Assembly (NCBI GenBank): GCA_963844805.1
Contig: CAWJPU010000009.1
Location: 434,001-498,000, forward strand
Direction of reading: 5' to 3'
DNA: 64,000 bases
Origin: JACCZR01 sp963844805
GTDB lineage: Bacteria; Actinomycetota; Thermoleophilia; Solirubrobacterales; Thermoleophilaceae
In this document: positions 55,040 through 63,468 of the stretch, in pieces
Layout of the letters: each line of letters starts with the position of its first letter
How positions within the stretch are numbered: position 1 is the stretch's first letter
Position numbers and translations under genes: made by a program
Notes under the pieces: generated by a model
What the model was told of the DNA's origin: nothing
Seen by the model: the letters and a program-made list of their open reading frames with translations, nothing else
The model's database searches: none

Positions 55040-55405
55040 ATGCCGAAGGCATCGAAGGAAACCGCTTCTGAGCACGAGGCGCTCGAGGGCTACGAGGGCC
55101 ACTTCGAGCACTTCCAAGATGGCTGGACCGTGGGTTTCGAGACCTACACCCAGGACGCCGACCTGTCCCCTTTCTTCAAGGGGCTTCCCAACGACGAGTG
55201 CCAGTGCGAGCACATGGGCTACGTGATCAAGGGCAAGGTTGCCTTCCGTTCTGGAGAGAGCGAGGAGGTCTTCGAGGGCGGCGACGCGTACCACGTCGGC
55301 CCTGGGCACACGCCGATCCTCTACGCCGGTACGGAGGTTGTCGAGTTCAGCCCCACAGAGGAGCTCGCCCGCACCATGGAGGTCGTGACCAAGAACATGG
55401 AGTAG
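55040..55405 (+). CDS. Cupin-fold protein
   Basis: A 121-residue cupin-like protein. GYVIKGKVAFRSGESEEVFE and GGDAYHVGPGHTPILYAG show the two half-motifs, with HMGY and AYHVGPGH His candidates for metal. GGAGG lies before ATG 55040. It follows the NTF2-like gene in the MerR-linked group. Function unknown. Confidence 0.75.
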   Translation: MPKASKETASEHEALEGYEGHFEHFQDGWTVGFETYTQDADLSPFFKGLPNDECQCEHMGYVIKGKVAFRSGESEEVFEGGDAYHVGPGHTPILYAGTEVVEFSPTEELARTMEVVTKNME

Positions 55406-55481
55406 CCGGAGTCGCGCGGGCCTCGACAGTCATGGCCCGTTGAGATGGGGCCGTGGGGTGGCGTGAGCGGTGGATCCCGGC

Positions 55482-55712
55482 TCAGGACGCGAGGATCGTG
55501 GCGAGCGCGCCGGCCAGGTCCTGGGCCGGGACTTCTTCAGCCCGCAGGGCGCGCCATCCGACAAAACCGTCGGGCCGGACCAGCACAGCGCCGTCGGGCT
55601 CGACTCCGTACAGCGCTTCGAAGCGGCCGGCCGGCGCCTGCAGGTCGCCCGCCTCGCCGACGCAGAACACCTCGATCGGCAGCTGCCGCGGTGCGGCCTG
55701 TTCCGCGGCCGC
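55482..55712 (-). pseudogene. C-terminal remnant of a class A flavin monooxygenase
   Basis: About 76 codons remain, reading LPIEVFCVGEAGDLQAPAGR, FEALYGVEPDGAVLVRPDGF and VGWRALRAEEVPAQDLAGAL. This is the thioredoxin-like C-terminal tail of PHBH/phenol-hydroxylase-type FAD monooxygenases; the FAD and substrate domains are gone. An upstream in-frame stop precedes it and the sequence upstream has no coding match, so it is a decayed 3' end. Confidence 0.55.
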
Positions 55713-55868
55713 TCACCGGTGTCTCGCTCTGCATCCCCGGTCTCCTCGCCTTGCCGACCGCTTGCCCGCCGCGACCCTACACCGCGGCGGGGCGGGGCAC
55801 TTGCAGCGAGGAGGGATAATGAGGCCACCACGCGATGACCCCTCTACCGCAGGCTCCATGACAGCCGC

Positions 55869-57299
55869 GTGAACCCCGTCGCCAACGGGACAAGGCTGGA
55901 CGAGACCGCCCTGCGCGAGCTGGGAGAGTCCTTCCGCGGGGAGCTCGTTCGCCCCGCCGATCCCTCCTACGAGCGCCAACGTAGAGTCTGGAACGGCTCC
56001 ATCGACCGCTCGCCGGCCCTGATCGCGCGCTGCGCCGGGGTCGGGGACGTGATCTCAGCAGTCAGGTTCGCGCGGGACGCCGGCCTGGAAGCCGCCGTCC
56101 GAAGCGGTGGCCACAGCTTCCCGGGTGCGTCCGTTTGCGACGGTGGAGTCGTCATCGACCTGGGGCTGATGAAGGGGATCCGCGTCGATCCGCAGGCGCG
56201 CACCGCGAGGGCGCAGGCGGGTGTGCTCTGGGGCGAGCTCGACCGCGAGACCCAGGCGTTCGGGCTGGCGACCACGGGCGGGATCGTCACGCATACCGGC
56301 GTCGCGGGCCTGACGCTCGGGGGCGGCATCGGCTGGCTTCAGCGCAAGCACGGCCTCACGATCGACCAGCTCCTTTCCGCTGACCTGGTCACGGCGGACG
56401 GGCAGTTCGTGAAGGCCAGCGCGGCGGAGAACACCGACCTCTTCTGGGGCCTGCGCGGCGGCGGCGGAAACTTCGGGATCGTCACCGAGTTCGAGTTCCG
56501 CCTGCACCCGGTGGGCCCGATCGTCTTCGCCGGGCCGATCTTCTGGCCGATGGAGAAGGCTCCGGAGCTGCTGCGCTTCTACCGCGAGTGGAGCGCCGAG
56601 GCGCCGGACGAATTGATGACGATCGTCGTCCAGCGGAAGGCGCCTCCGCTTCCCTTCGTCCCGCCGCAGCTACACGGCCGGCTGGTCGTGGCGGTCGTGT
56701 GTTGCTACTGCGGACCGGTCGAGGAGGGGGAAGCGGTCGTGCGTCCGCTCAAGGCGTTCGACTCGCCGGTGCTCGACCTGTGCGAGCCGAAGCCCTACGT
56801 CACTCATCAGGCGATGTTCGACCTCTCCTTCCCGCACGACTGGTGGTACTACATGCGGGCCTGCGACGTGGCGGCGCTCAGCGACGATGTGATCGACGTT
56901 GCGGTCGACCACGCGCGGCAGATCGGCTCACCGCTGACGGCCTTTCCGATCTGGCAGCTGGGGGGAGCGGTGGGACGAGTCGCCGATGATGAGACGGCCT
57001 TCAACGGCCGAGCCGCAGGGCACACGTTCAACATCACTGGCATGACGGCCACCGCCGAAGGCTTCGATGAAGAGAAGGAGTGGGTAAGGAGATTCTGGTC
57101 GGCGCTCGAGCCCCATCACACGAGCGTCTACGTCAACTTCCTCATGGAGGAGGGCCAGGAGCGCATCCGCCAGGCTTACGGTGCACAGAAGTACGAGCGC
57201 CTTCAGGCCCTGAAGGGCAAGTACGACCCCGACAACTTCTTCTGCCGCAACCAGAACATCCCGCCGAAGCCCAGCCATCGCAGCACCGGCCCGGCCTAG
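55869..57299 (+). CDS. FAD-linked oxidase of the BBE (berberine-bridge-like) family
   Basis: A 476-residue oxidase of the vanillyl-alcohol oxidase fold. The flavin-attaching His is in VRSGGHSFPGASVCDGGVVI. GLTLGGGIGWLQRKHGLTID follows; it lacks the second, 6-S-Cys attachment, so the link is probably single. The FAD pyrophosphate loop GLRGGGGNFGIVTEFEF and the C-terminal BBE motif KYDPDNFFCRNQNI complete the domain. Members oxidise sugars, alcohols or alkaloid precursors; substrate unknown. GTG 55869 start. Confidence 0.85.
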   Translation: MNPVANGTRLDETALRELGESFRGELVRPADPSYERQRRVWNGSIDRSPALIARCAGVGDVISAVRFARDAGLEAAVRSGGHSFPGASVCDGGVVIDLGLMKGIRVDPQARTARAQAGVLWGELDRETQAFGLATTGGIVTHTGVAGLTLGGGIGWLQRKHGLTIDQLLSADLVTADGQFVKASAAENTDLFWGLRGGGGNFGIVTEFEFRLHPVGPIVFAGPIFWPMEKAPELLRFYREWSAEAPDELMTIVVQRKAPPLPFVPPQLHGRLVVAVVCCYCGPVEEGEAVVRPLKAFDSPVLDLCEPKPYVTHQAMFDLSFPHDWWYYMRACDVAALSDDVIDVAVDHARQIGSPLTAFPIWQLGGAVGRVADDETAFNGRAAGHTFNITGMTATAEGFDEEKEWVRRFWSALEPHHTSVYVNFLMEEGQERIRQAYGAQKYERLQALKGKYDPDNFFCRNQNIPPKPSHRSTGPA

Positions 57300-57442
57300 C
57301 GGTTCCCTAGGTTCGGGTAGGCAACTCTTCCTCCACGGCGGATTTGGAGTGCGGGTCCCTCCGTCGCGGCTGCTTTGCTGGGGTCCGTGCCAGACCCTCT
57401 CCTGCGCACGCTCGCACGCTGCCGGCTGACCGAAGGCTGAGC

Positions 57443-58729
57443 GTGCGATCCGATCGCCCTCACGCCCTCTTCGCACGGGCCGGCGCCGCGTCCGCGATCT
57501 ATCTCCTGCCGATCCTCGCCGCTTACACGGTGATCTCGGTCCTGATCGACCAGGACCGAGGGGACGAGGTCAGGTACCTCCTCTACGCCAGCAACCTCAC
57601 GCATGGCTTCTACGCCATGACGGATAGCTTGGACGCCCAACTTCAGCTGTGGCACGGGCCCGGACTCCCGGCGCTACTGGCTCCGCTCGTGGCGCTCGAT
57701 GTTCCGCTGGAGGTGATGCGCATGGTCGTCGGCCCGGGGCTGCTGTTCGCGACCCTGGTGGCGTTTCACCAACTGGTGCGGCTCTACCTTCGTAGCGAGC
57801 GCGCGGCCCTGATCGCGACATACGGTCTGGCGCTCTACCTGCCCTTCCTTTCGGTCGTCGGCGTGATCCGCGTGGAGCCGCTGGCCACGCTCTGCTTCAC
57901 GCTCGCGGCGTTCTTCATGGTCCGCTCGTTTCGCGGCGGCCGACGTGACCATGTCTGGGCGGGCGTGGCGCTGGCGGCGCTGGCACTCAGCCGGGTCGAG
58001 TACGGCTACGTGCTGCTGGCGGCGCTACTGCTGAGCGGCGTATGGCTGCTGAGGTCCCGGCGAGCGCCGATGGCCCGGCGAAGCGTGACGGCATTGCTGG
58101 TGGCCCTGCTGTTGTGCACCCCGTGGCTGCTCTACACGTATTCGAAGACGGGCAAGCCCTTCTACTGGGGCAACTCCGGAGGGCGCTCGTTGTACTGGAT
58201 GACTGCCCCCGGAAACCTCGGGGACTACCAGACTCAAGGGTTACCTCGCCGGTTATCTGAGGTGGCTCGACTGGAGCCGCTGGACCAGGACGCGAGGCTG
58301 CGGGAGATCGCCTTGGAGAACATCAGGGACGATCCCAACCATTACCTGTCCAACGTCGTGAACAACCTAGGTCGGCTCGTGTTCAACTCGCCATACTCCT
58401 TCACCAACCAGAAGGCGAGCTCGATGTTGTACGCGGTTCCGAACGCGCTCCTGCTGGGCGTCCTGTCCGTCGCCCTCTTCGTTGCGATCAGGGTGCGGAG
58501 AAGCCTCGCTCCTGAGATCCCGCCGATCGCGGCATTCACGGCGCTTGGGTTCGCCGTCCACGTGCCGGTGTCAGCGTATTCGCGGTTTGTCATACCGCTC
58601 GTACCAGTGACTGCGTGGCTTGCGATCGCCGTTCTTTCACAGCATCTGCGCCTAGCGCTCGATGACCGTCCGCAGGGACTGAGAGCTGAACGGGCCCTAA
58701 GAGACGCTCGCGACGCTGACAGCGGCTGA
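57443..58729 (+). CDS. GT39/PMT-like polytopic membrane protein
   Basis: A 428-residue polytopic membrane protein with about ten helices, resembling ArnT/PMT-type GT-C glycosyltransferases. After the first helix the external loop starts DQDRGDEVRYLLYASNLTHG. The helices run ALLAPLVALDVPLEVMRMVV, TYGLALYLPFLSVVGVIRVE and beyond. A lipid-linked sugar donor is expected, but conserved catalytic acids are only provisionally placed (Asp/Glu in DRGDEVRY). GTG 57443 is taken as start; the upstream frame is non-coding in character. Confidence 0.6.
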   Translation: MRSDRPHALFARAGAASAIYLLPILAAYTVISVLIDQDRGDEVRYLLYASNLTHGFYAMTDSLDAQLQLWHGPGLPALLAPLVALDVPLEVMRMVVGPGLLFATLVAFHQLVRLYLRSERAALIATYGLALYLPFLSVVGVIRVEPLATLCFTLAAFFMVRSFRGGRRDHVWAGVALAALALSRVEYGYVLLAALLLSGVWLLRSRRAPMARRSVTALLVALLLCTPWLLYTYSKTGKPFYWGNSGGRSLYWMTAPGNLGDYQTQGLPRRLSEVARLEPLDQDARLREIALENIRDDPNHYLSNVVNNLGRLVFNSPYSFTNQKASSMLYAVPNALLLGVLSVALFVAIRVRRSLAPEIPPIAAFTALGFAVHVPVSAYSRFVIPLVPVTAWLAIAVLSQHLRLALDDRPQGLRAERALRDARDADSG

Positions 58730-58937
58730 CCACCACGAACGTCGGCCCGGGAGGCTCGCCGCCGGATCGTCGCGTTCTTCGACTCCCGCCTCAACGCTGT
58801 GGGCGCCCGAGACTGATCCCGCCGCCCTCATGGCCGCCCGCAGGCTGCTCTCCACCTGTCCGGTTTCGCCCGCCTGAGTGGGCATCGAGCATCTTCTCGA
58901 CGCTTGACCGCTTTCCACACCAGCCGGAAAGAGCGTC

Positions 58938-59246
58938 TCATGCTCCTGAGGCGGATCGCCTGCCGCCCCGCCGTCTAAGGCCAACACCATGAAAGGCTCG
59001 GGCCAGGTCCGCCGATGGACCCGGCCCGTACCCTGAGCGACTGCCCTTGGTTACATCGAGCAGGCTGCCCTTGAACTTCGTGTCCCCGTTCTTACAGACG
59101 TATATGAAGTTGTCGGTCTTGATCTTGAACTCCTGGTTAGGTCCGCATGGCGGTAACACGACGTCTGCCGATGCCGGGCCGGCAAACGCTCCCGCCGCGA
59201 CGGCACTCACCGCCGTGGTTACGAGGATTCCCTTTAGGCTCTTCAC
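58938..59246 (-). CDS. Small secreted protein with signal peptide
   Basis: A 102-residue protein from GTG 59246 with GGAAG upstream. Residues 1-28 are a typical signal peptide (KSLKGILVTTAVSAVAAGAF) with cleavage around AGPASA-DVV. The mature part has a cysteine pair (LPPCGPNQEF and IYVCKNGDTKF) and is lysine-rich, then a basic low-complexity tail (GLRRRGGRRS). I do not recognise the family. The tail after DVTKGSR may be out of frame. It stands alone in an AT-richer region. Confidence 0.5.
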   Translation of the reverse strand: MKSLKGILVTTAVSAVAAGAFAGPASADVVLPPCGPNQEFKIKTDNFIYVCKNGDTKFKGSLLDVTKGSRSGYGPGPSADLARAFHGVGLRRRGGRRSASGA

Positions 59247-59696
59247 GGTGACTTCCTTTCGCCGTTGGGCACCCACAGAGCTGGCCCAACAGGTCGGCAC
59301 CCGAAAAACGCCAGAGGGCCTATCCGACGGCCAAGATTGGCCGCCGGAATTGAAACACCTACCTTCCTAACACTCGGTGGGCTTCGCGTCAACCAGCAGC
59401 CGGATCACGTATGACAGTTACGCAGAAGTCGGTCAACGAAAATCTCCACCGTTACCGCACTTGCGCGGCCCGCGAACGCGGAGCTGAGTAGATCCGGTAG
59501 CCGGAGAAGATCCAACTCCGGTAGGCATCCCGCTTCGCCGGGTGTGCTGTAGGTGGAGCTAGCCGTACCCGAACCGGAGCGGAATCCGAGGCGGACGCCC
59601 TTTGGGGCGAACCAGCGGATCGGCGCTGATGATCAGGGGCTACCGCCGATCCGGGCAATGGTGTCCATTCGATAACAGCGGGATACTGGGTCGGCG
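59247..59696. other. 450-nt non-coding stretch, no feature recognised
   Basis: Lower in GC than the rest of the window. It holds only short frames, none with family likeness, and a few short repeats such as CCGGTA. It should contain the promoter of the secreted-protein gene and of the NTF2-like gene at 59697, but no clear hexamers stand out. Confidence 0.5.
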
Positions 59697-60095
59697 ATGT
59701 CGCAGCAGAACGTCGAGATCGTGCGCGACGTCTACGCAGACCCGGGCGGTCTGACCGCCGCGACTTCCGACAAGGTGGCGCCCGACGCAGAGTTCGACTT
59801 CACGGCGGCCTACCCCGACAGGCCGATCATGAGGGGCGTCGAGGAGCTCCGCCGCTTTCGCGACAGCGGGCCTTGGAGCGGTTCACCGATCCAGTTCGAG
59901 CCGGAGCGTTTCTTCGACATCGACGACGAGCGGGTGCTCGTCTTCGTACGAGTGTCGGCCACGGGACACGAGAGCGGTGCGCAAGTCGAGATCCAAGTCG
60001 CGCACGAGTTCACGATCCGTGACGAGCTGGTGGTGCGCTTCAAGGTTTATGGGGACCGTGACCAAGCCCTCGAAGCTGTGGGACTGGGGGAGTAG
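59697..60095 (+). CDS. NTF2-like (SnoaL-type) protein
   Basis: A 132-residue cone-fold protein: MSQQNVEIVRDVYADPGGLT, EFDFTAAYPDRPIMRGVEEL and FVRVSATGHESGAQVEIQVA. It is similar in outline to the gene at 46495. It precedes a cupin gene at 60192, repeating the NTF2-cupin order seen at 54594-55405. No catalytic residues can be assigned. Confidence 0.75.
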   Translation: MSQQNVEIVRDVYADPGGLTAATSDKVAPDAEFDFTAAYPDRPIMRGVEELRRFRDSGPWSGSPIQFEPERFFDIDDERVLVFVRVSATGHESGAQVEIQVAHEFTIRDELVVRFKVYGDRDQALEAVGLGE

Positions 60096-60191
60096 GCGCC
60101 GCGGGCGCGGAGAACCTGGACGGTCTGTGCCCGCTGGTGGGGTCGGCGTTATGGTCGTCCGGTCGCTTTACAGCCCACGGAAGGAACCCCA

Positions 60192-60644
60192 ATGGCCTCG
60201 TCAAGCACCGCCACCATCCACGTCGGTGCGGTCTCGATCGACTTCCTTGTCGACGCCGACGATTCCGGCGGCAGCGTCACGGTGTTCGAGTGCATGGTCC
60301 CGGCCGAGGCGAAGGTCCCGGTGCCTCACAGCCACGACGGGTTCGAGGAGACGATCTACGGCCTCGAGGGAGTCTGCAGCTGGACAATCGACGGAGAGGC
60401 CGTTGAGCTTGGCCCCGGCGACGCCTTGTGCATCCGGCGCGGTCAGGTTCACGGGTTCGAGAATCGCGGCAGCGTCGACGCCAAGTTCCTCGCGATCGCA
60501 ACACCTGGCGTGTTCGGACCCGCCTACTTCCAGGACGTGGCCCGGGTCCTTGCAGCCGCGGCCGGCGGCCCGCCCGATCTCGCCGCCATCGGCGAAGTGA
60601 TGCGCCGCCATGGGCTGACACCCGCCCAACCAGTCGCGACCTGA
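60192..60644 (+). CDS. Cupin-fold protein
   Basis: A 150-residue single-domain cupin. The two conserved motifs are PHSHDGFEETIYGLEGVCSW (His, His, Glu) and GPGDALCIRRGQVHGFENRG (His), which form a metal site of the usual 3-His/1-Glu kind. A C-terminal helix ends the protein. It may be a dioxygenase, isomerase or a sensor. It lies 97 nt after the NTF2-like gene, probably in the same transcript. Confidence 0.8.
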   Translation: MASSSTATIHVGAVSIDFLVDADDSGGSVTVFECMVPAEAKVPVPHSHDGFEETIYGLEGVCSWTIDGEAVELGPGDALCIRRGQVHGFENRGSVDAKFLAIATPGVFGPAYFQDVARVLAAAAGGPPDLAAIGEVMRRHGLTPAQPVAT

Positions 60645-60670
60645 CCGTCCAACGAGAAATGCTGGCTGAG

Positions 60671-61445
60671 TCAGTCCCGACGGCTGCGGCTGCCGGGCTT
60701 TCGGCACACCCACAGACCCGATCGCATCCTCCATCTGTCGAGGAGTGAGGGGTCGAGCTGGCGGTCGAGCCGGTCGATCTCCACGTCCAAGCCGGCGGCG
60801 CGAACGCGATCCGTGAAGTCGAGCCCGTATAGCCGGACGTGGTCGTACTGGCGAAACGCCTTCTCGCGTTCCCTTGGCGAGGTGATCGTGGGATCCTCGT
60901 AGGTCTCCGCTCGCGACTTGTCTATCGGCACCAGCAGGAGGGCGGTGCCGCCTGGGCAAAGGACCCGCGCGATCTCGGCGAGCGCACGATGGTCGTCGTC
61001 CACGTGCTCCAGCACGTGGCTGCACAGCACCACGTCGAACGCCGCCTCCGGGAAATGGAAGCGCCGTGATGTCGGCCACCACCTCCCCCCGCCTCGGGTT
61101 CAGGTCGCTCGTCACGTAGCGGAGGTCCCCCATGCTGCGGAAGCGCTTCTCGAGCGCGGGCTCGGGGGCGAAGTGCAGCATGGACACCTCCCCGGCGAGC
61201 AGACCCGGGCTGTGCTCGAACAGGTAGAACCAGAGCAGCCGGTGCCTCGAGTGGGTCCGGCATGAAGGGCATTCCTCGTGCGGCCCGACGAAGCGCGAGA
61301 AGGTACGGTCGCAGCACGGGCACTCCACGTCGTCGCCGAGGCCGAGCGCCGCCGCCCTCGCCCGACGAGCGAGGGGGCCGGCCAGGCCCGCCGCCGCCAC
61401 GGCCAAGCGGTGGAGGAACCAGATCAGACCCGCACCGGGACCCAC
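60671..61445 (-). CDS. Class I methyltransferase with N-terminal zinc-ribbon-like motif (frameshifted)
   Basis: An approximately 257-residue protein. After a short hydrophobic N-terminus, ECPCCDRTFSRFVGPHEECP and SCRTHSRHRLLWFYL form a Cys4 motif. The methyltransferase part has LHFAPEPALEKRFRSMGDLR, then VVADITALPFP. The frame breaks near 61049 (one extra G on the coding strand). VVLCSHVLEHVDDDHRALAE and IARVLCPGGTALLLVPIDKS follow in the next frame. It looks like a sugar/glycan-associated methyltransferase because it lies with a GT4 and a polysaccharide exporter. GTG 61445 start is provisional. Confidence 0.7.
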
Positions 61446-61475
61446 GCCACGAGTCGGCGCTCGAGGCGTGCCGAG

Positions 61476-62672
61476 TCAAGTACGACGGGCCATTCGACGA
61501 GGCCGCGGTCTTGTAAACCGAACGGAACGCCTGAGCGGGACCGGGTCGAGCTCGTCGTAAAGACGCAGGAGCCGCTCGCCCTCGGTGCTCCAGTTGAACT
61601 CCGACGCCACCGCCTCGGCGCCGGACGCGCCCATCGCCTCGGCCTCCCGCGGATGTAAGAGCAGGTAACGGATCGCTCTCGCGACCTTCCGCGGGTCAGT
61701 TGGATCGACGGTCAGGCCGGCTCGGCGGTCGCGCACCACATCCCTCCAGACGGGGAAGTCGGGGGCGACAACGGGCAGGCCGACGGCCATGTACTCGAAT
61801 ATCTTGTTGCCCATCGCGTGCACCTGCTCGGGGCGAGGCGAGTAGAGCGCGACACCGATCCTGGCCCCCGCGAGTGTCTCGATCATCTCCGGACGTGGCC
61901 GCGGGCCCAGCGCGACGACGCGCTCCCAGCCGGGCAGCCGCTCCAGCTCCGCCCGCATGCCCGGACGGGCCCGACGGAAGTCCCCGACCAGCAGCAGGCG
62001 CGCATCGAGCTCGTCGGTAAGGAGTCCCATCGCCTCCACCATGACCTCGACCCCGGTACCCGGGCGGACTGCGCCCGTGTAGACGACGTGGTTAGGCCTG
62101 GCCGCGTATCGCGGCTGGCGCCGCCGCGCCGAAGCGAACTCCTCGAGCCGGGGGTAGTTGCGAACGACGGTGGTTCGTCCGGCGGGAAACCGTGCCGCGA
62201 TATGCGGAGTGACCGCGATGAAGCGGTCGATGAACAGCTTGGCCGCGGACTCGAGCAGGCGCCACATCAAGGAGGTCACGATGGCGACGAGCGGCTGCCC
62301 CAGCGCCCCGTACTTGGTGAGCGCCTGCCTGGGCCGGTCTTCGTGCGCGTCGTAGATCACGCGGGCACCGCGAAGCTTGAGCAGGAGCGCCAGCGGGATG
62401 AGCGCGGGATCCGGCAGGTGGTACGCCGCCGCGCGCACTTCCCGGGCACGGGAGTAGATGGCAGGGAGACGCCTCCAGACCTGCCAGAAGTAAGCGGTCG
62501 TCGGAGCGACGTCGGGAAGCGAGTGGAAGCGAACCCCGTTCCGGCTCGCCGGCGGCGGGGCGCAGAAGAAGCCGTGGACCTCGTGCCCAGCCTGTACGAG
62601 GCTCGCGCACTCCTTTTGGACGATGCGCACATCGGTGGGGTCGTGGCTGATCGTGATGTGGGCGATTCGCAT
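61476..62672 (-). CDS. GT4 family glycosyltransferase
   Basis: A 398-residue GT-B glycosyltransferase: MRIAHITISHDPTDVRIVQK, then VIYDAHEDRPRQALTKYGAL, NHVVYTGAVRPGTGVEVMVE and GNKIFEYMAVGLPVVAPDFP, the nucleotide-sugar donor region with the Glu of the EX7E-like motif. It probably extends a surface glycan. It lies between the methyltransferase and the exporter ATPase gene, on the same strand. Start ATG 62672. Confidence 0.85.
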   Translation of the reverse strand: MRIAHITISHDPTDVRIVQKECASLVQAGHEVHGFFCAPPPASRNGVRFHSLPDVAPTTAYFWQVWRRLPAIYSRAREVRAAAYHLPDPALIPLALLLKLRGARVIYDAHEDRPRQALTKYGALGQPLVAIVTSLMWRLLESAAKLFIDRFIAVTPHIAARFPAGRTTVVRNYPRLEEFASARRRQPRYAARPNHVVYTGAVRPGTGVEVMVEAMGLLTDELDARLLLVGDFRRARPGMRAELERLPGWERVVALGPRPRPEMIETLAGARIGVALYSPRPEQVHAMGNKIFEYMAVGLPVVAPDFPVWRDVVRDRRAGLTVDPTDPRKVARAIRYLLLHPREAEAMGASGAEAVASEFNWSTEGERLLRLYDELDPVPLRRSVRFTRPRPRRMARRT

Positions 62673-62745
62673 CGGTCAGGTCCTCACCGCGTCGACGACC
62701 TCGTCGGCTCCGGAATCCGGCAGGCTTGAGCGGCGTCCCGTGGAC

Positions 62746-63468
62746 TCACGCGACGGACTGCAGGTACGCCTCACGCACCCGCTCGAACGGCCCGTCGTCA
62801 ACCACCGCCCCATGTTCCAGGTGGATCGCCCGTTCGCACATCCGCTCGAGCACTGCATGGTCGTGGCCGGCGGCGATCACGATGCCGCCACGACTACGGA
62901 TGACCTCCGCCCGCTCCGCCACGATCTCCCTGAACTCTTGGTCTAGGGCATCGTGGACCTCGTCGAGGACGAGCACGTCCACGTCACGGCAGTCCGCGAC
63001 CGCGAAGCCGAGGCGAGCGCGCATGCCGATCGAGTAGCTGGAGACCGCACGCTCAAAGGCGTCCTCCAAGCCGCTTCGCTCCTTGATGGCCTCGAGCGAG
63101 CACCGGGTCTGGGCCGCCGACATGCCCGCGAGGACGCCGAGCAGGCTGGCGTTTTCGCGCCCGGTCAGCCGCGGCATGAGCCCGGCCTGCACCGCGAGCA
63201 GTGAGCCCACCCGTCCTCCCACGTCGATCCATCCCTCGTCAGGCACAAGCACGCCCGCCGAGAGCCGCAGGAGAGTGGTCTTGCCCGATCCACTCGGACC
63301 TACCAGCGCCACGCCCTCGCCCGGACCGATGGCGACCGTCACCCCCCGCAGGCCCCATAGGGTCGGTCCGGCGCGGCGGAACCGGCCCATTGCGGGCGTC
63401 ACCACCCGGCGCTGATGGTCGAACTGGAAGCGGACGCCCGCCCCGTTCGCGCGGACGAACGCGCTCAC
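62746..63468 (-). CDS. Wzt/TagH-like ABC polysaccharide exporter ATPase
   Basis: A 240-residue ATPase with Walker A GPSGSGKTTLLRLSAG (about residue 60), a Q-loop followed by LMPRLTGRENASLLG, signature SYSIGMRARLGFA and Walker B VDVLVLDEVHDALD. The SYSxGM signature and the DEVHD-type Walker B are typical of lipopolysaccharide O-antigen and teichoic-acid exporters (Wzt/TagH). The GTG 63468 overlaps the permease stop (GTGA). With the permease it would move a finished lipid-linked glycan out of the cell. Confidence 0.85.
   Translation of the reverse strand: MSAFVRANGAGVRFQFDHQRRVVTPAMGRFRRAGPTLWGLRGVTVAIGPGEGVALVGPSGSGKTTLLRLSAGVLVPDEGWIDVGGRVGSLLAVQAGLMPRLTGRENASLLGVLAGMSAAQTRCSLEAIKERSGLEDAFERAVSSYSIGMRARLGFAVADCRDVDVLVLDEVHDALDQEFREIVAERAEVIRSRGGIVIAAGHDHAVLERMCERAIHLEHGAVVDDGPFERVREAYLQSVA

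Noticed and set aside
57344..57442. Upstream extension of the GT39-like membrane protein
   Set aside because: The translation before GTG 57443 is Arg/Cys-rich and unlike any signal or family N-terminus.
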